64,000 bases of DNA from Psychroserpens sp. SPM9 (GTDB lineage: Bacteria > Bacteroidota > Bacteroidia > Flavobacteriales > Flavobacteriaceae). A program made the translations under genes and the position numbers. The notes under the pieces are model-generated. The model had not been told where the DNA came from. It saw only the letters and a list, made by a program, of their open reading frames with translations, and did not search any database. Within the stretch, counting starts at the first letter, position 1, and each line of letters starts with the position of its first letter. The stretch covers positions 186,001 to 250,000 of the forward strand of contig NZ_JANZNR010000005.1 in the NCBI RefSeq assembly GCF_025153525.1, in the 5' to 3' direction. Of this stretch, positions 1-8,656 are shown piece after piece.

Positions 1-97
1 GCTTATTTCATTAGGCTTGATGTTTCTTGCATTTAGCGGATTTTGGTTGTGGATAAAACCCAAACAAATAAGAAAAAACAAAGCCAAAACGTCTTAA
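1..97 (+). CDS. C-terminal end of a membrane protein (partial)
   Basis: An open frame enters from the left edge and stops at a TAA at 95-97. It gives about 31 residues: one hydrophobic segment (LGLMFLAFSGFWLW) followed by a Lys/Arg-rich cytoplasmic tail. The SGxWLW-xKPK ending resembles the last helix of PepSY-associated (iron-regulated) membrane proteins. That is only a resemblance, because the rest of the gene lies outside the window. It converges on the leftward MoxR-type gene with a gap of about 20 bases. Confidence 0.5.
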   Translation, partial: LISLGLMFLAFSGFWLWIKPKQIRKNKAKTS

Positions 98-117
98 ATC
101 AACCCCTTGATTTTTAA

Positions 118-1584
118 CTATAAACCACTGATATAACTGCCATAAGGATCTTTAAACTGAAGCCCTTCCGTGAAACGGTATTTACTTAATTGTTTAAATT
201 CTACTAAAGCCCAGAGCACAAATTCTTTTACAAAATAGCTTTCTTCAGGTTTTAAATTGGGCTGATATTCGCCTAGCAAATCATCTAATGGTGACACTGC
301 ATCTAACAACGCCTTATAGGCTTTATCTCTTGAATCGTCCAGAAGTTCAAATCCGTCTTGCTGATTAAAAAACCAGGACACAATCGCATCATAAGGCGTT
401 TCTTCATCGTCTTTTTTCAGCTTTTCTATCTTCGGAAAAAATTCTGGAAACAAACTCTTTACGGCTTCACCAATCAAGTTATAAGCTACCATAGCAGCAC
501 CTTCTTGTTCGCCTTCGTAAACCAGCTCGACTTTTCCTGTAATGGAAGGAATAATCCCAACAAAATCACTCAATCGCACTGTCGTTTTAGCATCTCCAGA
601 TATTAAAGCTCGACGCTCGGCTGTACTTAGTAAATTCTCCAAAGCCGTAATACTTAAGCGGGCGCTGACACCACTTTTTGCATCAATATATTCGCTTTCA
701 CGAGCTTCAAAAACAATTTGTTCTAATAGATCTCTGGCTAAATCAGGAACCATAACCATTGCGTTCTGGCTCTCAACTAATTTTGCTTCTTGTGCAGTAA
801 TTAATTTGGCGGTTTCAATATCGATAGGATAATGGGTTAAAATCTGACTACCAATCCTATCTTTTAGAGGTGTAACGATGCTACCTCTGTTGGTATAATC
901 TTCAGGGTTTGCCGTAAATACAAATTGCACATCTAAAGGCAAACGTAACTTGAACCCACGAATTTGAATATCACCTTCTTGTAAAATATTAAATAAAGCC
1001 ACTTGAATTCTTGCCTGTAAATCGGGAAGTTCATTAATAACAAAAATGCAACGATTAGCTCTCGGAATCATCCCATAATGAATCACACGGTCATCGGCAT
1101 AACTCAGTTTTAAATTAGCGGCTTTAATGGGATCAACATCACCAATTAAATCAGCAACAGTTACATCGGGAGTTGCTAATTTTTCGGCAAAACGCTCGCT
1201 TCTGTGTAACCATGCTATTGGTGTACCATCTCCTTTTTCCGCAAGTAATTCGGTAGCAAAGCGTGATATAGGTTGAAACGGGTCGTCATTAATTTCGGAA
1301 CCTGCGACATACGGAATATAATCATCCAACAAATTCAGCATCAAACGTGCCAAGCGTGTTTTTGCTTGTCCGCGAAGTCCTAACAAATTAATATTGTGTC
1401 GCGACAAAATCGCACGTTCTAATTCTGGAATAACTGTATTTTCATAACCATGAACACCCTCAAAAGCGGTTTCATTATTTTTTATTTTCGCTATTAAATT
1501 ATCACGCAGCTCATCTTTTATAGATTTTGGCTGATATCCTGAGTCTTTGAGTTCTCCAAAGGTTTTTATTGTTTCTATGTTCAT
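118..1584 (-). CDS. MoxR/magnesium-chelatase-like AAA+ ATPase
   Basis: A 488-residue cytoplasmic AAA+ ATPase. The Walker A loop is GLRGQAKT at about residues 69-76. The Walker B region reads CIFVINELPDL, so the usual DE is replaced by NE. It is followed by the chelatase-type stretch QVALFNILQEGD and a sensor region (VFTANPEDYTNRG). ATPases of this family act with VWA-domain partners as chaperone-like machines that insert metals or remodel proteins. The gene directly upstream (72-base gap, same strand) encodes such a VWA protein, so the two probably form one operon and one complex. The substrate cannot be read from the sequence. Confidence 0.85.
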   Translation of the reverse strand: MNIETIKTFGELKDSGYQPKSIKDELRDNLIAKIKNNETAFEGVHGYENTVIPELERAILSRHNINLLGLRGQAKTRLARLMLNLLDDYIPYVAGSEINDDPFQPISRFATELLAEKGDGTPIAWLHRSERFAEKLATPDVTVADLIGDVDPIKAANLKLSYADDRVIHYGMIPRANRCIFVINELPDLQARIQVALFNILQEGDIQIRGFKLRLPLDVQFVFTANPEDYTNRGSIVTPLKDRIGSQILTHYPIDIETAKLITAQEAKLVESQNAMVMVPDLARDLLEQIVFEARESEYIDAKSGVSARLSITALENLLSTAERRALISGDAKTTVRLSDFVGIIPSITGKVELVYEGEQEGAAMVAYNLIGEAVKSLFPEFFPKIEKLKKDDEETPYDAIVSWFFNQQDGFELLDDSRDKAYKALLDAVSPLDDLLGEYQPNLKPEESYFVKEFVLWALVEFKQLSKYRFTEGLQFKDPYGSYISGL

Positions 1585-1656
1585 GTTTTAATACCTATCT
1601 AGTTTATATTTTTAATAGCTCTCTTCTTAAATCTAAGAGGAGAATGAATTTTGATG

Positions 1657-2784
1657 TTATCCTTTTATTCGTTTTTTTCTGTTGGTTTCATAATCTTCAA
1701 AAATCATTTCTCCCAAACCTTTTAGCCCTGTGTAAAACGCCTTTCCTTGATTAGCTCTGGTAAATTCCTGAACAAACTGCATCAAATAACGATCTTGCGC
1801 AATCATAAACGTAGTAATCGGAATATGCAGTTTTCTGGCTTGCTGCGCCATAGCGTAGCACTTGTTAGTGATGTAAGGATTGAGTCCGTTACTGTCTTTA
1901 TAATATTGACCATCAGGCAGACGCAAGCAACTGGGTTTACCATCGGTAATCATAAAAACTTGTTTATTGGTATTGCGTTTTCTTCGGAGTAAATCCATCG
2001 CCAATTGTAAACCAGCGACCGTATTCGTGTGATACGGACCAACTTTTAAATAAGGTAAATCCTTAATTTCAATTTGCCAGGAATCATTTCCGAAGACAAT
2101 AATATCTAAAGTATCTTTGGGATACCGCGTTGTGATGAGTTCGGCTAGAGCCATGGCTACACGTTTGGCTGGTGTGATGCGATCTTCGCCATACAAAATC
2201 ATACTATGACTTATATCGATCATTAAAACGGTACTCATCTGAGATTTGTGCAAGGTTTCTTCAACGACCAGATCATCTTCTGTTAGGCTAAAGTTTCCAA
2301 TGCCATGATTAATTTGTGCATTTCTTAAACTTTCGGTCATCGACACTTTATCTAAGGCGTCTCCAAACTGATACGCTCTAAAATCTCCTGTATGCTCGTC
2401 TCCTATTCCCGGACTCTTACTCTTGTGGTTTCCTTGTCCGCTACGCTTAATCTTTCCGAAGATATGCTCTAAAGCCTGTTGCCTGATAGCGCGTTCGGTT
2501 TTGGCAGTAATGGCCATTTCTCCATTACCATCGGGATCAATAGTTTCTTTGATATACCCTTTCTTTTTAAGGTCTTCGATAAAATCTTCTATGGTGTATT
2601 CTGCTGTAGTGAGCTTGTACTCTTTATCCAGTTCACGAAGCCAGGAAATTGCTTCATCAAAATCCCCTGAAGTATGAGTGATTAACTCCTTAAAAATTTC
2701 AAAAAGTGTCTCAAAAGGAGATAAATCAGGTGCTTTGTAAGCGGTAAAAGAAAAGCCTTTTCTAAAATTATTGTTCTTTGTCAT
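1657..2784 (-). CDS. VWA-domain protein, partner of the MoxR-type ATPase
   Basis: About 375 residues, with no signal peptide or membrane segment. The C-terminal half is a von Willebrand A domain with an intact MIDAS motif (DISHS at about residues 190-194), a later TNTVAG threonine and ITDGKP. The N-terminal half is helical and charged, as in CoxE/YehP-like VWA proteins. It lies upstream of the ATPase in the same direction, the usual arrangement for ATPase/VWA pairs. I chose the ATG at 2784 (MTKNNNF); an in-frame ATG at 2802 adds six residues and cannot be excluded. The metal or protein target is unknown. Confidence 0.82.
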   Translation of the reverse strand: MTKNNNFRKGFSFTAYKAPDLSPFETLFEIFKELITHTSGDFDEAISWLRELDKEYKLTTAEYTIEDFIEDLKKKGYIKETIDPDGNGEMAITAKTERAIRQQALEHIFGKIKRSGQGNHKSKSPGIGDEHTGDFRAYQFGDALDKVSMTESLRNAQINHGIGNFSLTEDDLVVEETLHKSQMSTVLMIDISHSMILYGEDRITPAKRVAMALAELITTRYPKDTLDIIVFGNDSWQIEIKDLPYLKVGPYHTNTVAGLQLAMDLLRRKRNTNKQVFMITDGKPSCLRLPDGQYYKDSNGLNPYITNKCYAMAQQARKLHIPITTFMIAQDRYLMQFVQEFTRANQGKAFYTGLKGLGEMIFEDYETNRKKRIKG

Positions 2785-2838
2785 AGCTCTATAAAAATAC
2801 AACTATTACTATTCAATTTTAATAAAGTTTTTATAAAA

Positions 2839-3516
2839 CTATTCGACGCGTTTTAGTTTTTGAAGATTCTCAATTTTAATCTGCTTTCCTTGTGTAGAAA
2901 TTAAGCCTTCTTTTTTAAACTGAGAGATAATACGAATGGCCGATTCGGTTGCAGTTCCAACAATATTAGCATAATCTTCTCGAGATAAGTTAATCGCTAA
3001 AAAGCCTTGGTCATCAACACCAAAATGTTCACTGATATACACAAAAACATCAGCTAATCTGTTTTTAACCGATTTTTGGGCCATGTCTACAATCACATTA
3101 TCCGACTCTTTTAAATCGTGAGCCATTTGTTGCAACATGTCTAAGGTAAACTTTGTGTTTTTTTGAAGGTCGTTCATAATTTCATGCTTCGGAATAAAGC
3201 AAACTTCCATATCGTTAAGTGCTACAGCACTCAAATTGGCCGATTCCTCTCCTACTAAAGACCGTTGTCCTAACAAATCACCTTTAACAACGAGTTTTAC
3301 TATTTGATCTCTTCCGTTAGAACTTAACTTTGATAATTTACAAACTCCATCTTTAACACAAAACACACCATTGATGGTGTCGCCTTCTTCAAAAATGACT
3401 TCGCCTTTTTTAATAATTCGGGAAGTCTTACAACCAGAAATACGAACCAACTCCTCTTTTGTTAACGCTTTTAAAGAATTAAATTGTCTAATTATACATT
3501 GTTCGCATTTGCTCAT
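2839..3516 (-). CDS. Crp/Fnr-family oxygen-type transcription regulator
   Basis: A 225-residue protein with an N-terminal cyclic-nucleotide-binding fold (about 20-140) and a C-terminal winged helix (about 150-220). Its recognition helix (TESAIRII) keeps the Glu and Arg of Fnr but has Ile where Fnr has Ser212. Cys4 and Cys7 (CEQC) match Fnr Cys20 and Cys23, and Cys106 (EVCFIP) matches Fnr Cys122. The position of Fnr Cys29 is Asn13, and a different cysteine, Cys29, is available. It is divergent from the cco genes, and an ATGAC-N4-ATCAT site lies 38 bases before its start. It is probably the low-oxygen activator of the neighbouring cbb3 oxidase genes. The Fe-S cluster is inferred. Confidence 0.85.
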   Translation of the reverse strand: MSKCEQCIIRQFNSLKALTKEELVRISGCKTSRIIKKGEVIFEEGDTINGVFCVKDGVCKLSKLSSNGRDQIVKLVVKGDLLGQRSLVGEESANLSAVALNDMEVCFIPKHEIMNDLQKNTKFTLDMLQQMAHDLKESDNVIVDMAQKSVKNRLADVFVYISEHFGVDDQGFLAINLSREDYANIVGTATESAIRIISQFKKEGLISTQGKQIKIENLQKLKRVE

Positions 3517-3553
3517 ACCTGAATTTTAAGTCTTAGGTAAAAATAATCAAAAC

Positions 3554-3597
3554 ATGACAAAAATCATATTTTAAAAGACCTTCATTTTCAACCTTTG
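3554..3597 (+). promoter_or_regulatory. Fnr-type operator plus -7 element before ccoI
   Basis: The operator ATGACAAAAATCAT occupies 3554-3567. A near-consensus Bacteroidota -7 element, AACCTTTG, starts at 3590, which is 29.5 bases from the operator centre. With the -7 element at -12 to -5, the operator centre falls at -41.5, a class II activator position. The predicted start of transcription is near 3602 and the leader is about 21 bases. The same site also lies 38 bases before the divergent fnr-like gene, but no matching -7 element is visible in that direction. Confidence 0.65.
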
Positions 3598-3622
3598 TAA
3601 AAGGTATAAATGAGCAAAAATT

Positions 3623-5998
3623 ATGGAAAAACTAACGTGTTTCCACTGTGGTGATCCTTGTGATTCTACCATAATCACATCTAATGACAAACACTTTTGT
3701 TGCAAAGGTTGCAAGACGGTTTATGAAATTTTTTCAGAACATGATTTAAGCTGTTACTACGATTTGCAAGCTTCGCCAGGTGCAGCTCCTAAAGAGATTC
3801 AGGGGACATACGATTTCTTAACTCAGGCAAATATAATTGAAAAACTTACCGAGTTTAATGACGGAAGCATACAAATCGTCACTTTATATATTCCGCATAT
3901 TCACTGTAGTTCATGTATCTGGATTTTAGAAAACCTCAACAAATTAAATCCGGACATAACCTCCTCTCAAGTAAACTTTGGAAAAAAGACGGTGAGAATC
4001 ACTTATAATTCTGAACAACTATCGCTTAAAGAGGTTGTATTGCTTTTAAGTACTATTGGTTATGAACCTTATATTTCATTAGACGATTATAAAACTGGTC
4101 AGCAAAATGTGAACAGGAGTCTGATTTACAAATTAGGCATTGCTGGTTTTGCCTTCGGAAATGTGATGTTTCTCTCCTTTCCTGAGTATTTTGAAGTTGG
4201 AGAATTCTGGTTAGAACAATACAAGTATTTATTTCGCTGGCTTATGTTTGCCTTCTCAGTTCCCGTTGTGTTTTATGCTGGTCGGGATTATTTTATTTCA
4301 GCTTATAAAGGCTTACGTGCTAAACTTCTCAATATTGATGTTCCTATTGCTTTAGGCATCGCTGTATTATTTATTAGAAGTACTGTTGAAATTAGTTTTG
4401 ATTTAGGTTCAGGCTTTTTTGATAGTCTTACTGGTCTGGTCTTCTTTTTATTACTCGGTAAGTTTTTTCAGCAAAAAACCTATTCATTTTTATCCTTTGA
4501 ACGCGATTACAAATCCTATTTTCCTATTGCAGTTACTACAATTAACTCTGATAATGAAGAAACCGCTACGCAAGTCTATGATATAAAAAAAGGTGATCGA
4601 TTGCTTATTAGAAATGAAGAACTGATTCCTGTAGATGGCATTTTAATTAAAGGAAAAGCGAGAATTGATTACAGCTTTGTAACTGGCGAATCTGAAACCA
4701 TTAGAAAAACTTCTGGAGAAAAGCTCTTTGCTGGCGGAAAGCAAACTTCTGGCGTGATTGAAATGGAAGCTCTAAAATCTGTGGAGCAAAGCTACCTCAC
4801 GCAATTGTGGAGCAATGATGTCTTCAGTAAAAACAAAGAAGATGGTTTTACAACATTAACGAACAAAATCAGTAAACGTTTTACCATTGCTATTTTAAGC
4901 ATCGCTGTCATTGCCACTTTGTATTGGTTATTTACTGATGCTGCTAAAGCCATGAATGTATTTACTGCTGTTTTGATCATTGCTTGTCCTTGTGCCATCG
5001 CATTATCGGCGCCTTTTACCTTCGGGAATTTGCTGCGCATCTTCGGAAAGTTAAAGTTTTATGTCAAAAACGCTTCAGTCATTGAACAATTGGCCAGTAT
5101 AAACACTATAATTTTTGATAAAACCGGAACCATAACCTCCAACAAAAAAAGTAATGCAACTTATGAAGGTATTGCTTTAAATCCTTCCGAAGAAAGTCTG
5201 CTAAAAAACACGCTACGTGGTTCAAATCATCCTTTGAGCAGAACCCTTTACGAGATTCTAGATGCCCATAACATTATTACTCTCAATCATTTTGAAGAAC
5301 ATCTTGGCAAAGGTATTGAAGCAACACATGATAGCAATCATATTAAAATTGGTTCGGCAAGTTTTGTAGGCGCTACAGAAACGCCTGTATTAAATACGAC
5401 TGTTCACGTGAGCACCAATAATCAATATAAAGGAAAATTCACCTTTTACAACAAGTATAGGAAAGGGCTTTCTAAACTATTTAACAGGCTCAAAAAAGAG
5501 TATGATCTGGTTATTCTTTCTGGAGATAATGAAGGTGAACTAGAGAATCTCAAAAAGCTATTACCATCAAAAACTAAATTGATTTTTAATCAGAAACCAA
5601 ACGATAAATTAGAATACATCAAATACCATCAAACCGAAGGCGCCAAGGTGCTTATGATTGGCGACGGACTTAATGATGCTGGTGCTTTAGCGCAAAGTAA
5701 TGTAGGTATTGCGCTTTCTGAAAATGTCAACGTGTTTTCACCCGCTTGCGATGCCATTCTAGACGCCTCAAAATTTAATCAGCTATACGCATTTATAAAG
5801 GCTTCAAAAAGCGCTATAAAAATTATTAAATGGAGTTTTTTACTGTCATTTATTTACAATAGTATCGGACTCTATTTTGCAGTTACTGGGCAATTAGCAC
5901 CTGTGGTTGCTGCTATTCTAATGCCTTTGAGCTCCATTAGTATTGTTGTGTTTACAACCATTGCCACCAATATTATTGGTCGAAAATTGAATGTATAA
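3623..5998 (+). CDS. ccoI: CcoI-type copper-translocating P1B ATPase for cbb3 oxidase assembly
   Basis: A 791-residue heavy-metal P-type ATPase that supplies copper to the cbb3 oxidase. Domains in order: an N-terminal Cys-rich metal-binding segment (CFHCG, then CCKGC at 26-30), a heavy-metal-associated domain with CSSC (95-98), membrane helices, TGES in the actuator, the CPC transport motif (IIACPCAIAL), the phosphorylation loop DKTGT and the hinge GDGLNDAGAL. The extended N-terminus and adjacency to ccoS-ccoNO distinguish it from CopA efflux pumps. It is transcribed toward the oxidase genes from its own predicted Fnr-type promoter. Confidence 0.93.
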   Translation: MEKLTCFHCGDPCDSTIITSNDKHFCCKGCKTVYEIFSEHDLSCYYDLQASPGAAPKEIQGTYDFLTQANIIEKLTEFNDGSIQIVTLYIPHIHCSSCIWILENLNKLNPDITSSQVNFGKKTVRITYNSEQLSLKEVVLLLSTIGYEPYISLDDYKTGQQNVNRSLIYKLGIAGFAFGNVMFLSFPEYFEVGEFWLEQYKYLFRWLMFAFSVPVVFYAGRDYFISAYKGLRAKLLNIDVPIALGIAVLFIRSTVEISFDLGSGFFDSLTGLVFFLLLGKFFQQKTYSFLSFERDYKSYFPIAVTTINSDNEETATQVYDIKKGDRLLIRNEELIPVDGILIKGKARIDYSFVTGESETIRKTSGEKLFAGGKQTSGVIEMEALKSVEQSYLTQLWSNDVFSKNKEDGFTTLTNKISKRFTIAILSIAVIATLYWLFTDAAKAMNVFTAVLIIACPCAIALSAPFTFGNLLRIFGKLKFYVKNASVIEQLASINTIIFDKTGTITSNKKSNATYEGIALNPSEESLLKNTLRGSNHPLSRTLYEILDAHNIITLNHFEEHLGKGIEATHDSNHIKIGSASFVGATETPVLNTTVHVSTNNQYKGKFTFYNKYRKGLSKLFNRLKKEYDLVILSGDNEGELENLKKLLPSKTKLIFNQKPNDKLEYIKYHQTEGAKVLMIGDGLNDAGALAQSNVGIALSENVNVFSPACDAILDASKFNQLYAFIKASKSAIKIIKWSFLLSFIYNSIGLYFAVTGQLAPVVAAILMPLSSISIVVFTTIATNIIGRKLNV

Positions 5999-6014
5999 AA
6001 AATAGTTTCTAAAC

Positions 6015-6058
6015 ATGACTTATATCATGTTTTAAGAATCTATTCAAACGTAATTTTG
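6015..6058 (+). promoter_or_regulatory. Fnr-type operator and -7 element before the ccoS-ccoNO operon
   Basis: The operator ATGACTTATATCAT at 6015-6028 sits within a longer inverted repeat (AACATGA...TCATGTT). An exact TAnnTTTG element, TAATTTTG, spans 6051-6058 and starts 29.5 bases from the operator centre. No TTG -33 element is visible, as expected if an activator bound at -41.5 replaces it. The predicted transcription start is near 6063, giving a leader of about 16 bases to the ccoS ATG. Confidence 0.72.
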
Positions 6059-6078
6059 AACCATAACTTCTAATAGGT

Positions 6079-6264
6079 ATGAGTGTTATATATGTTTTGT
6101 TAAGTATCAGCATTAGTGTCGCTATTGTATTTTTTGTGGCGTTTATAACAGCAGTAAAAAAAGGACAATTTGATGACGGCTATACACCTTCTGTTAGAAT
6201 GCTTTTTGAAGACGAACTTGTTAAAGAGCAACAAAAACCATCTGTTAAAACAAAAAAAGACTAA
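6079..6264 (+). CDS. ccoS: cbb3-type cytochrome oxidase assembly protein CcoS
   Basis: A 61-residue protein with one N-terminal membrane helix (about 3-25), then the CcoS signature region with KKGQFDD and a charged cytoplasmic tail. CcoS is needed for inserting cofactors into CcoN. Length, topology and position (10 bases before ccoNO) all fit. It is the first gene of the oxidase operon. Confidence 0.9.
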   Translation: MSVIYVLLSISISVAIVFFVAFITAVKKGQFDDGYTPSVRMLFEDELVKEQQKPSVKTKKD

Positions 6265-6274
6265 TTAAATTATT

Positions 6275-8464
6275 ATGGAAGTTCAACAGTTTCACTACGA
6301 TAATAAAATCGTTAAAAATTTCCTCTATGCGACCATGTTTTGGGGAGTTGTAGGAATGTTAGTAGGTTTATTACTAGCCTTTATGTTTATTTTCCCAAAT
6401 CTTACAGACGGCATTTCCTGGTTAAGTTTTGGTCGTTTAAGACCTTTACATACAAATGCTGTTATTTTTGCTTTTGTTGGAAATGCCATTTTTGCTGGTG
6501 TATATTACTCATCACAACGGTTGCTTAAAGCCAGAATGTTTAATGATACTTTAAGTAAAATCAATTTTTGGGGCTGGCAACTCATTATCGTTGGTGCTGC
6601 GATAACACTTCCTTTAGGCTATACAACGTCGAAAGAATATGCCGAATTAGAATGGCCTTTTGATATTGCTATTGCTGTAATCTGGGTGGTTTTTGGTTGG
6701 AACTTAATTGGAACGATCCTAAAAAGAAGACAACGTCATTTATATGTTGCAATCTGGTTTTACCTTGCAACATTTGTTACCGTTGCCGTGCTACACATTT
6801 TCAATAGCTTAGCCTTACCTGTTAATGGCATGAAAAGTTACTCGGTTTATGCTGGTGTTCAAGATGCTTTAGTACAATGGTGGTATGGTCATAATGCGGT
6901 TGCATTCTTTTTAACCACGCCTTTTTTAGGCTTGATGTACTATTTTGTACCTAAAGCGGCTAACAGACCAATATATTCTTACAGATTATCAATTGTTCAC
7001 TTCTGGTCTTTAATATTTATTTATATCTGGGCAGGACCTCATCATTTATTATACACAGCACTTCCTGGATGGGCACAAAATCTTGGTGTTGCTTTTTCAG
7101 TTATGCTTTTAATGCCATCTTGGGGAGGAATGATCAACGGACTCCTTACACTGCGTGGCGCATGGGACAAAGTACGTACTGATCCTGTTTTAAAATTTAT
7201 GGTCGTTGCTATTACCGGTTATGGTATGGCAACCTTTGAAGGTCCGATGCTATCTCTAAAAAGCATGAATGCAATGGCGCATTTTACCGATTGGATTATT
7301 GCCCATGTGCATGTAGGTGCATTAGCCTGGAATGGGTTCTTAACCTTTGGAATGATTTATTACCTCGTTCCAAAGTTATTTAAAACCAAATTACATTCTA
7401 CAGGTTTAGCCAATCTTCATTTCTGGGTTGGTACTCTGGGAGTTATCTTCTATGCATTACCAATGTATGTTGCTGGTTTTCAACAATGGGCTATGTGGAA
7501 ACAATTTAATCCAGACGGTACTTTAGTCTACGGAAACTTCCTGGAAACCGTTACTGCAATCATGCCTTTATACTACATGCGTGCTATTGGTGGTTCCTTG
7601 TTTATTATTGGAATGCTCATTATGGTCGTTAATGTAATCCTGACAATTAAAAATGGCAGCAAAGTTTCTGATGAACTAGCTGAAGCTGCAGCACTTAAAC
7701 GGGTTTCTAAAAGACGTGTTGCTGGTGAAGGATGGCATACTTGGTTAGAACGTAAACCTGTTAAATTAACCATTTTTGCAACGATTGCTATTCTTATTGG
7801 TGGTATTGTACAGATTATTCCAACACTCTTGGTAAAATCTAATATCCCAACAATTACAAGTGTAAAACCTTATACGCCTTTAGAACTTGAAGGTAGAGAC
7901 ATTTATATTAGAGAAGGCTGTGTAGGCTGCCACTCGCAAATGGTACGACCGTTTAGAAATGAAGTAGAACGCTATGGCGAATATTCTAAAGCAGGTGAGT
8001 TTGTTTATGATCGTCCGTTTCTCTGGGGAAGCAAACGTACTGGACCTGATTTACATCGTGTTGGTGGAAAATATTCAGACAACTGGCATCTAAACCATAT
8101 GTATGATCCGCAAAGCACCTCATCAGGTTCTATTATGCCAGCCTATCAATGGCTCATAAAAACCAAACTTGATAAATCGCAAACCGAAGCCAAAATGCAA
8201 ACCATGGTATCGCTTGGTGTTCCTTATACCGAAGAAGACATCGCCAATGCACAAAAATCAATGGAAGCGCAAGGTCTTCAAATTGAACAAAACCTGTACA
8301 CCGATCCTGATTTTGTAGAAACTTATGAAGCCGATAAAAAAGCAGCTGGAGACGCATTTGTTGAAATGCGTAACCGTGAAATTGTCGCAATCATAGCGTA
8401 TTTACAACGACTGGGCACCGATATTAAAGTGAAAGATCAAGACCTATCAACAACTCAAAACTAA
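6275..8464 (+). CDS. ccoN: cbb3 cytochrome c oxidase, fused CcoN-CcoO subunit
   Basis: A 729-residue fusion. Residues 1 to about 480 form the multi-helix heme-copper CcoN subunit, with conserved His pairs such as GPHHLLY and HVHVGAL. A new helix near 500 leads into CcoO, with one c-type heme motif CVGCH at 549-553 and a Met in the SIMPAY stretch. The protein reduces oxygen with high affinity and pumps protons in the inner membrane. Other bacteria usually encode CcoN and CcoO separately; fusion is a known Bacteroidota arrangement. No internal stop or frameshift is seen. Confidence 0.95.
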   Translation: MEVQQFHYDNKIVKNFLYATMFWGVVGMLVGLLLAFMFIFPNLTDGISWLSFGRLRPLHTNAVIFAFVGNAIFAGVYYSSQRLLKARMFNDTLSKINFWGWQLIIVGAAITLPLGYTTSKEYAELEWPFDIAIAVIWVVFGWNLIGTILKRRQRHLYVAIWFYLATFVTVAVLHIFNSLALPVNGMKSYSVYAGVQDALVQWWYGHNAVAFFLTTPFLGLMYYFVPKAANRPIYSYRLSIVHFWSLIFIYIWAGPHHLLYTALPGWAQNLGVAFSVMLLMPSWGGMINGLLTLRGAWDKVRTDPVLKFMVVAITGYGMATFEGPMLSLKSMNAMAHFTDWIIAHVHVGALAWNGFLTFGMIYYLVPKLFKTKLHSTGLANLHFWVGTLGVIFYALPMYVAGFQQWAMWKQFNPDGTLVYGNFLETVTAIMPLYYMRAIGGSLFIIGMLIMVVNVILTIKNGSKVSDELAEAAALKRVSKRRVAGEGWHTWLERKPVKLTIFATIAILIGGIVQIIPTLLVKSNIPTITSVKPYTPLELEGRDIYIREGCVGCHSQMVRPFRNEVERYGEYSKAGEFVYDRPFLWGSKRTGPDLHRVGGKYSDNWHLNHMYDPQSTSSGSIMPAYQWLIKTKLDKSQTEAKMQTMVSLGVPYTEEDIANAQKSMEAQGLQIEQNLYTDPDFVETYEADKKAAGDAFVEMRNREIVAIIAYLQRLGTDIKVKDQDLSTTQN

Positions 8465-8470
8465 TTCGTC

Positions 8471-8656
8471 ATGTTAAAATTTGTAAAAAATCATATGGAA
8501 AGCATCACAGGAATAGAAATCTATCCTCTGATTTCTCTAACTATATTTTTCAGTTTTTTCGTCATCTTATTTTGGTGGGTAATTACTGCAAAAAAAGACT
8601 ATATCACCAAGGTGAGTCAGATTCCTTTAGATAACCAAAATCCATCAGAATTATGA
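8471..8656 (+). CDS. ccoQ: CcoQ-like small cbb3 oxidase subunit
   Basis: A 61-residue protein with a single membrane helix (about 17-40, rich in Phe and Trp) and a short polar tail. Its size, topology and position between ccoNO and ccoP fit subunit IV (CcoQ), which stabilises the oxidase complex. Sequence conservation in this family is low, so context carries the call. Its stop overlaps the ccoP start (ATGA at 8653-8656), indicating translational coupling. Confidence 0.8.
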   Translation: MLKFVKNHMESITGIEIYPLISLTIFFSFFVILFWWVITAKKDYITKVSQIPLDNQNPSEL

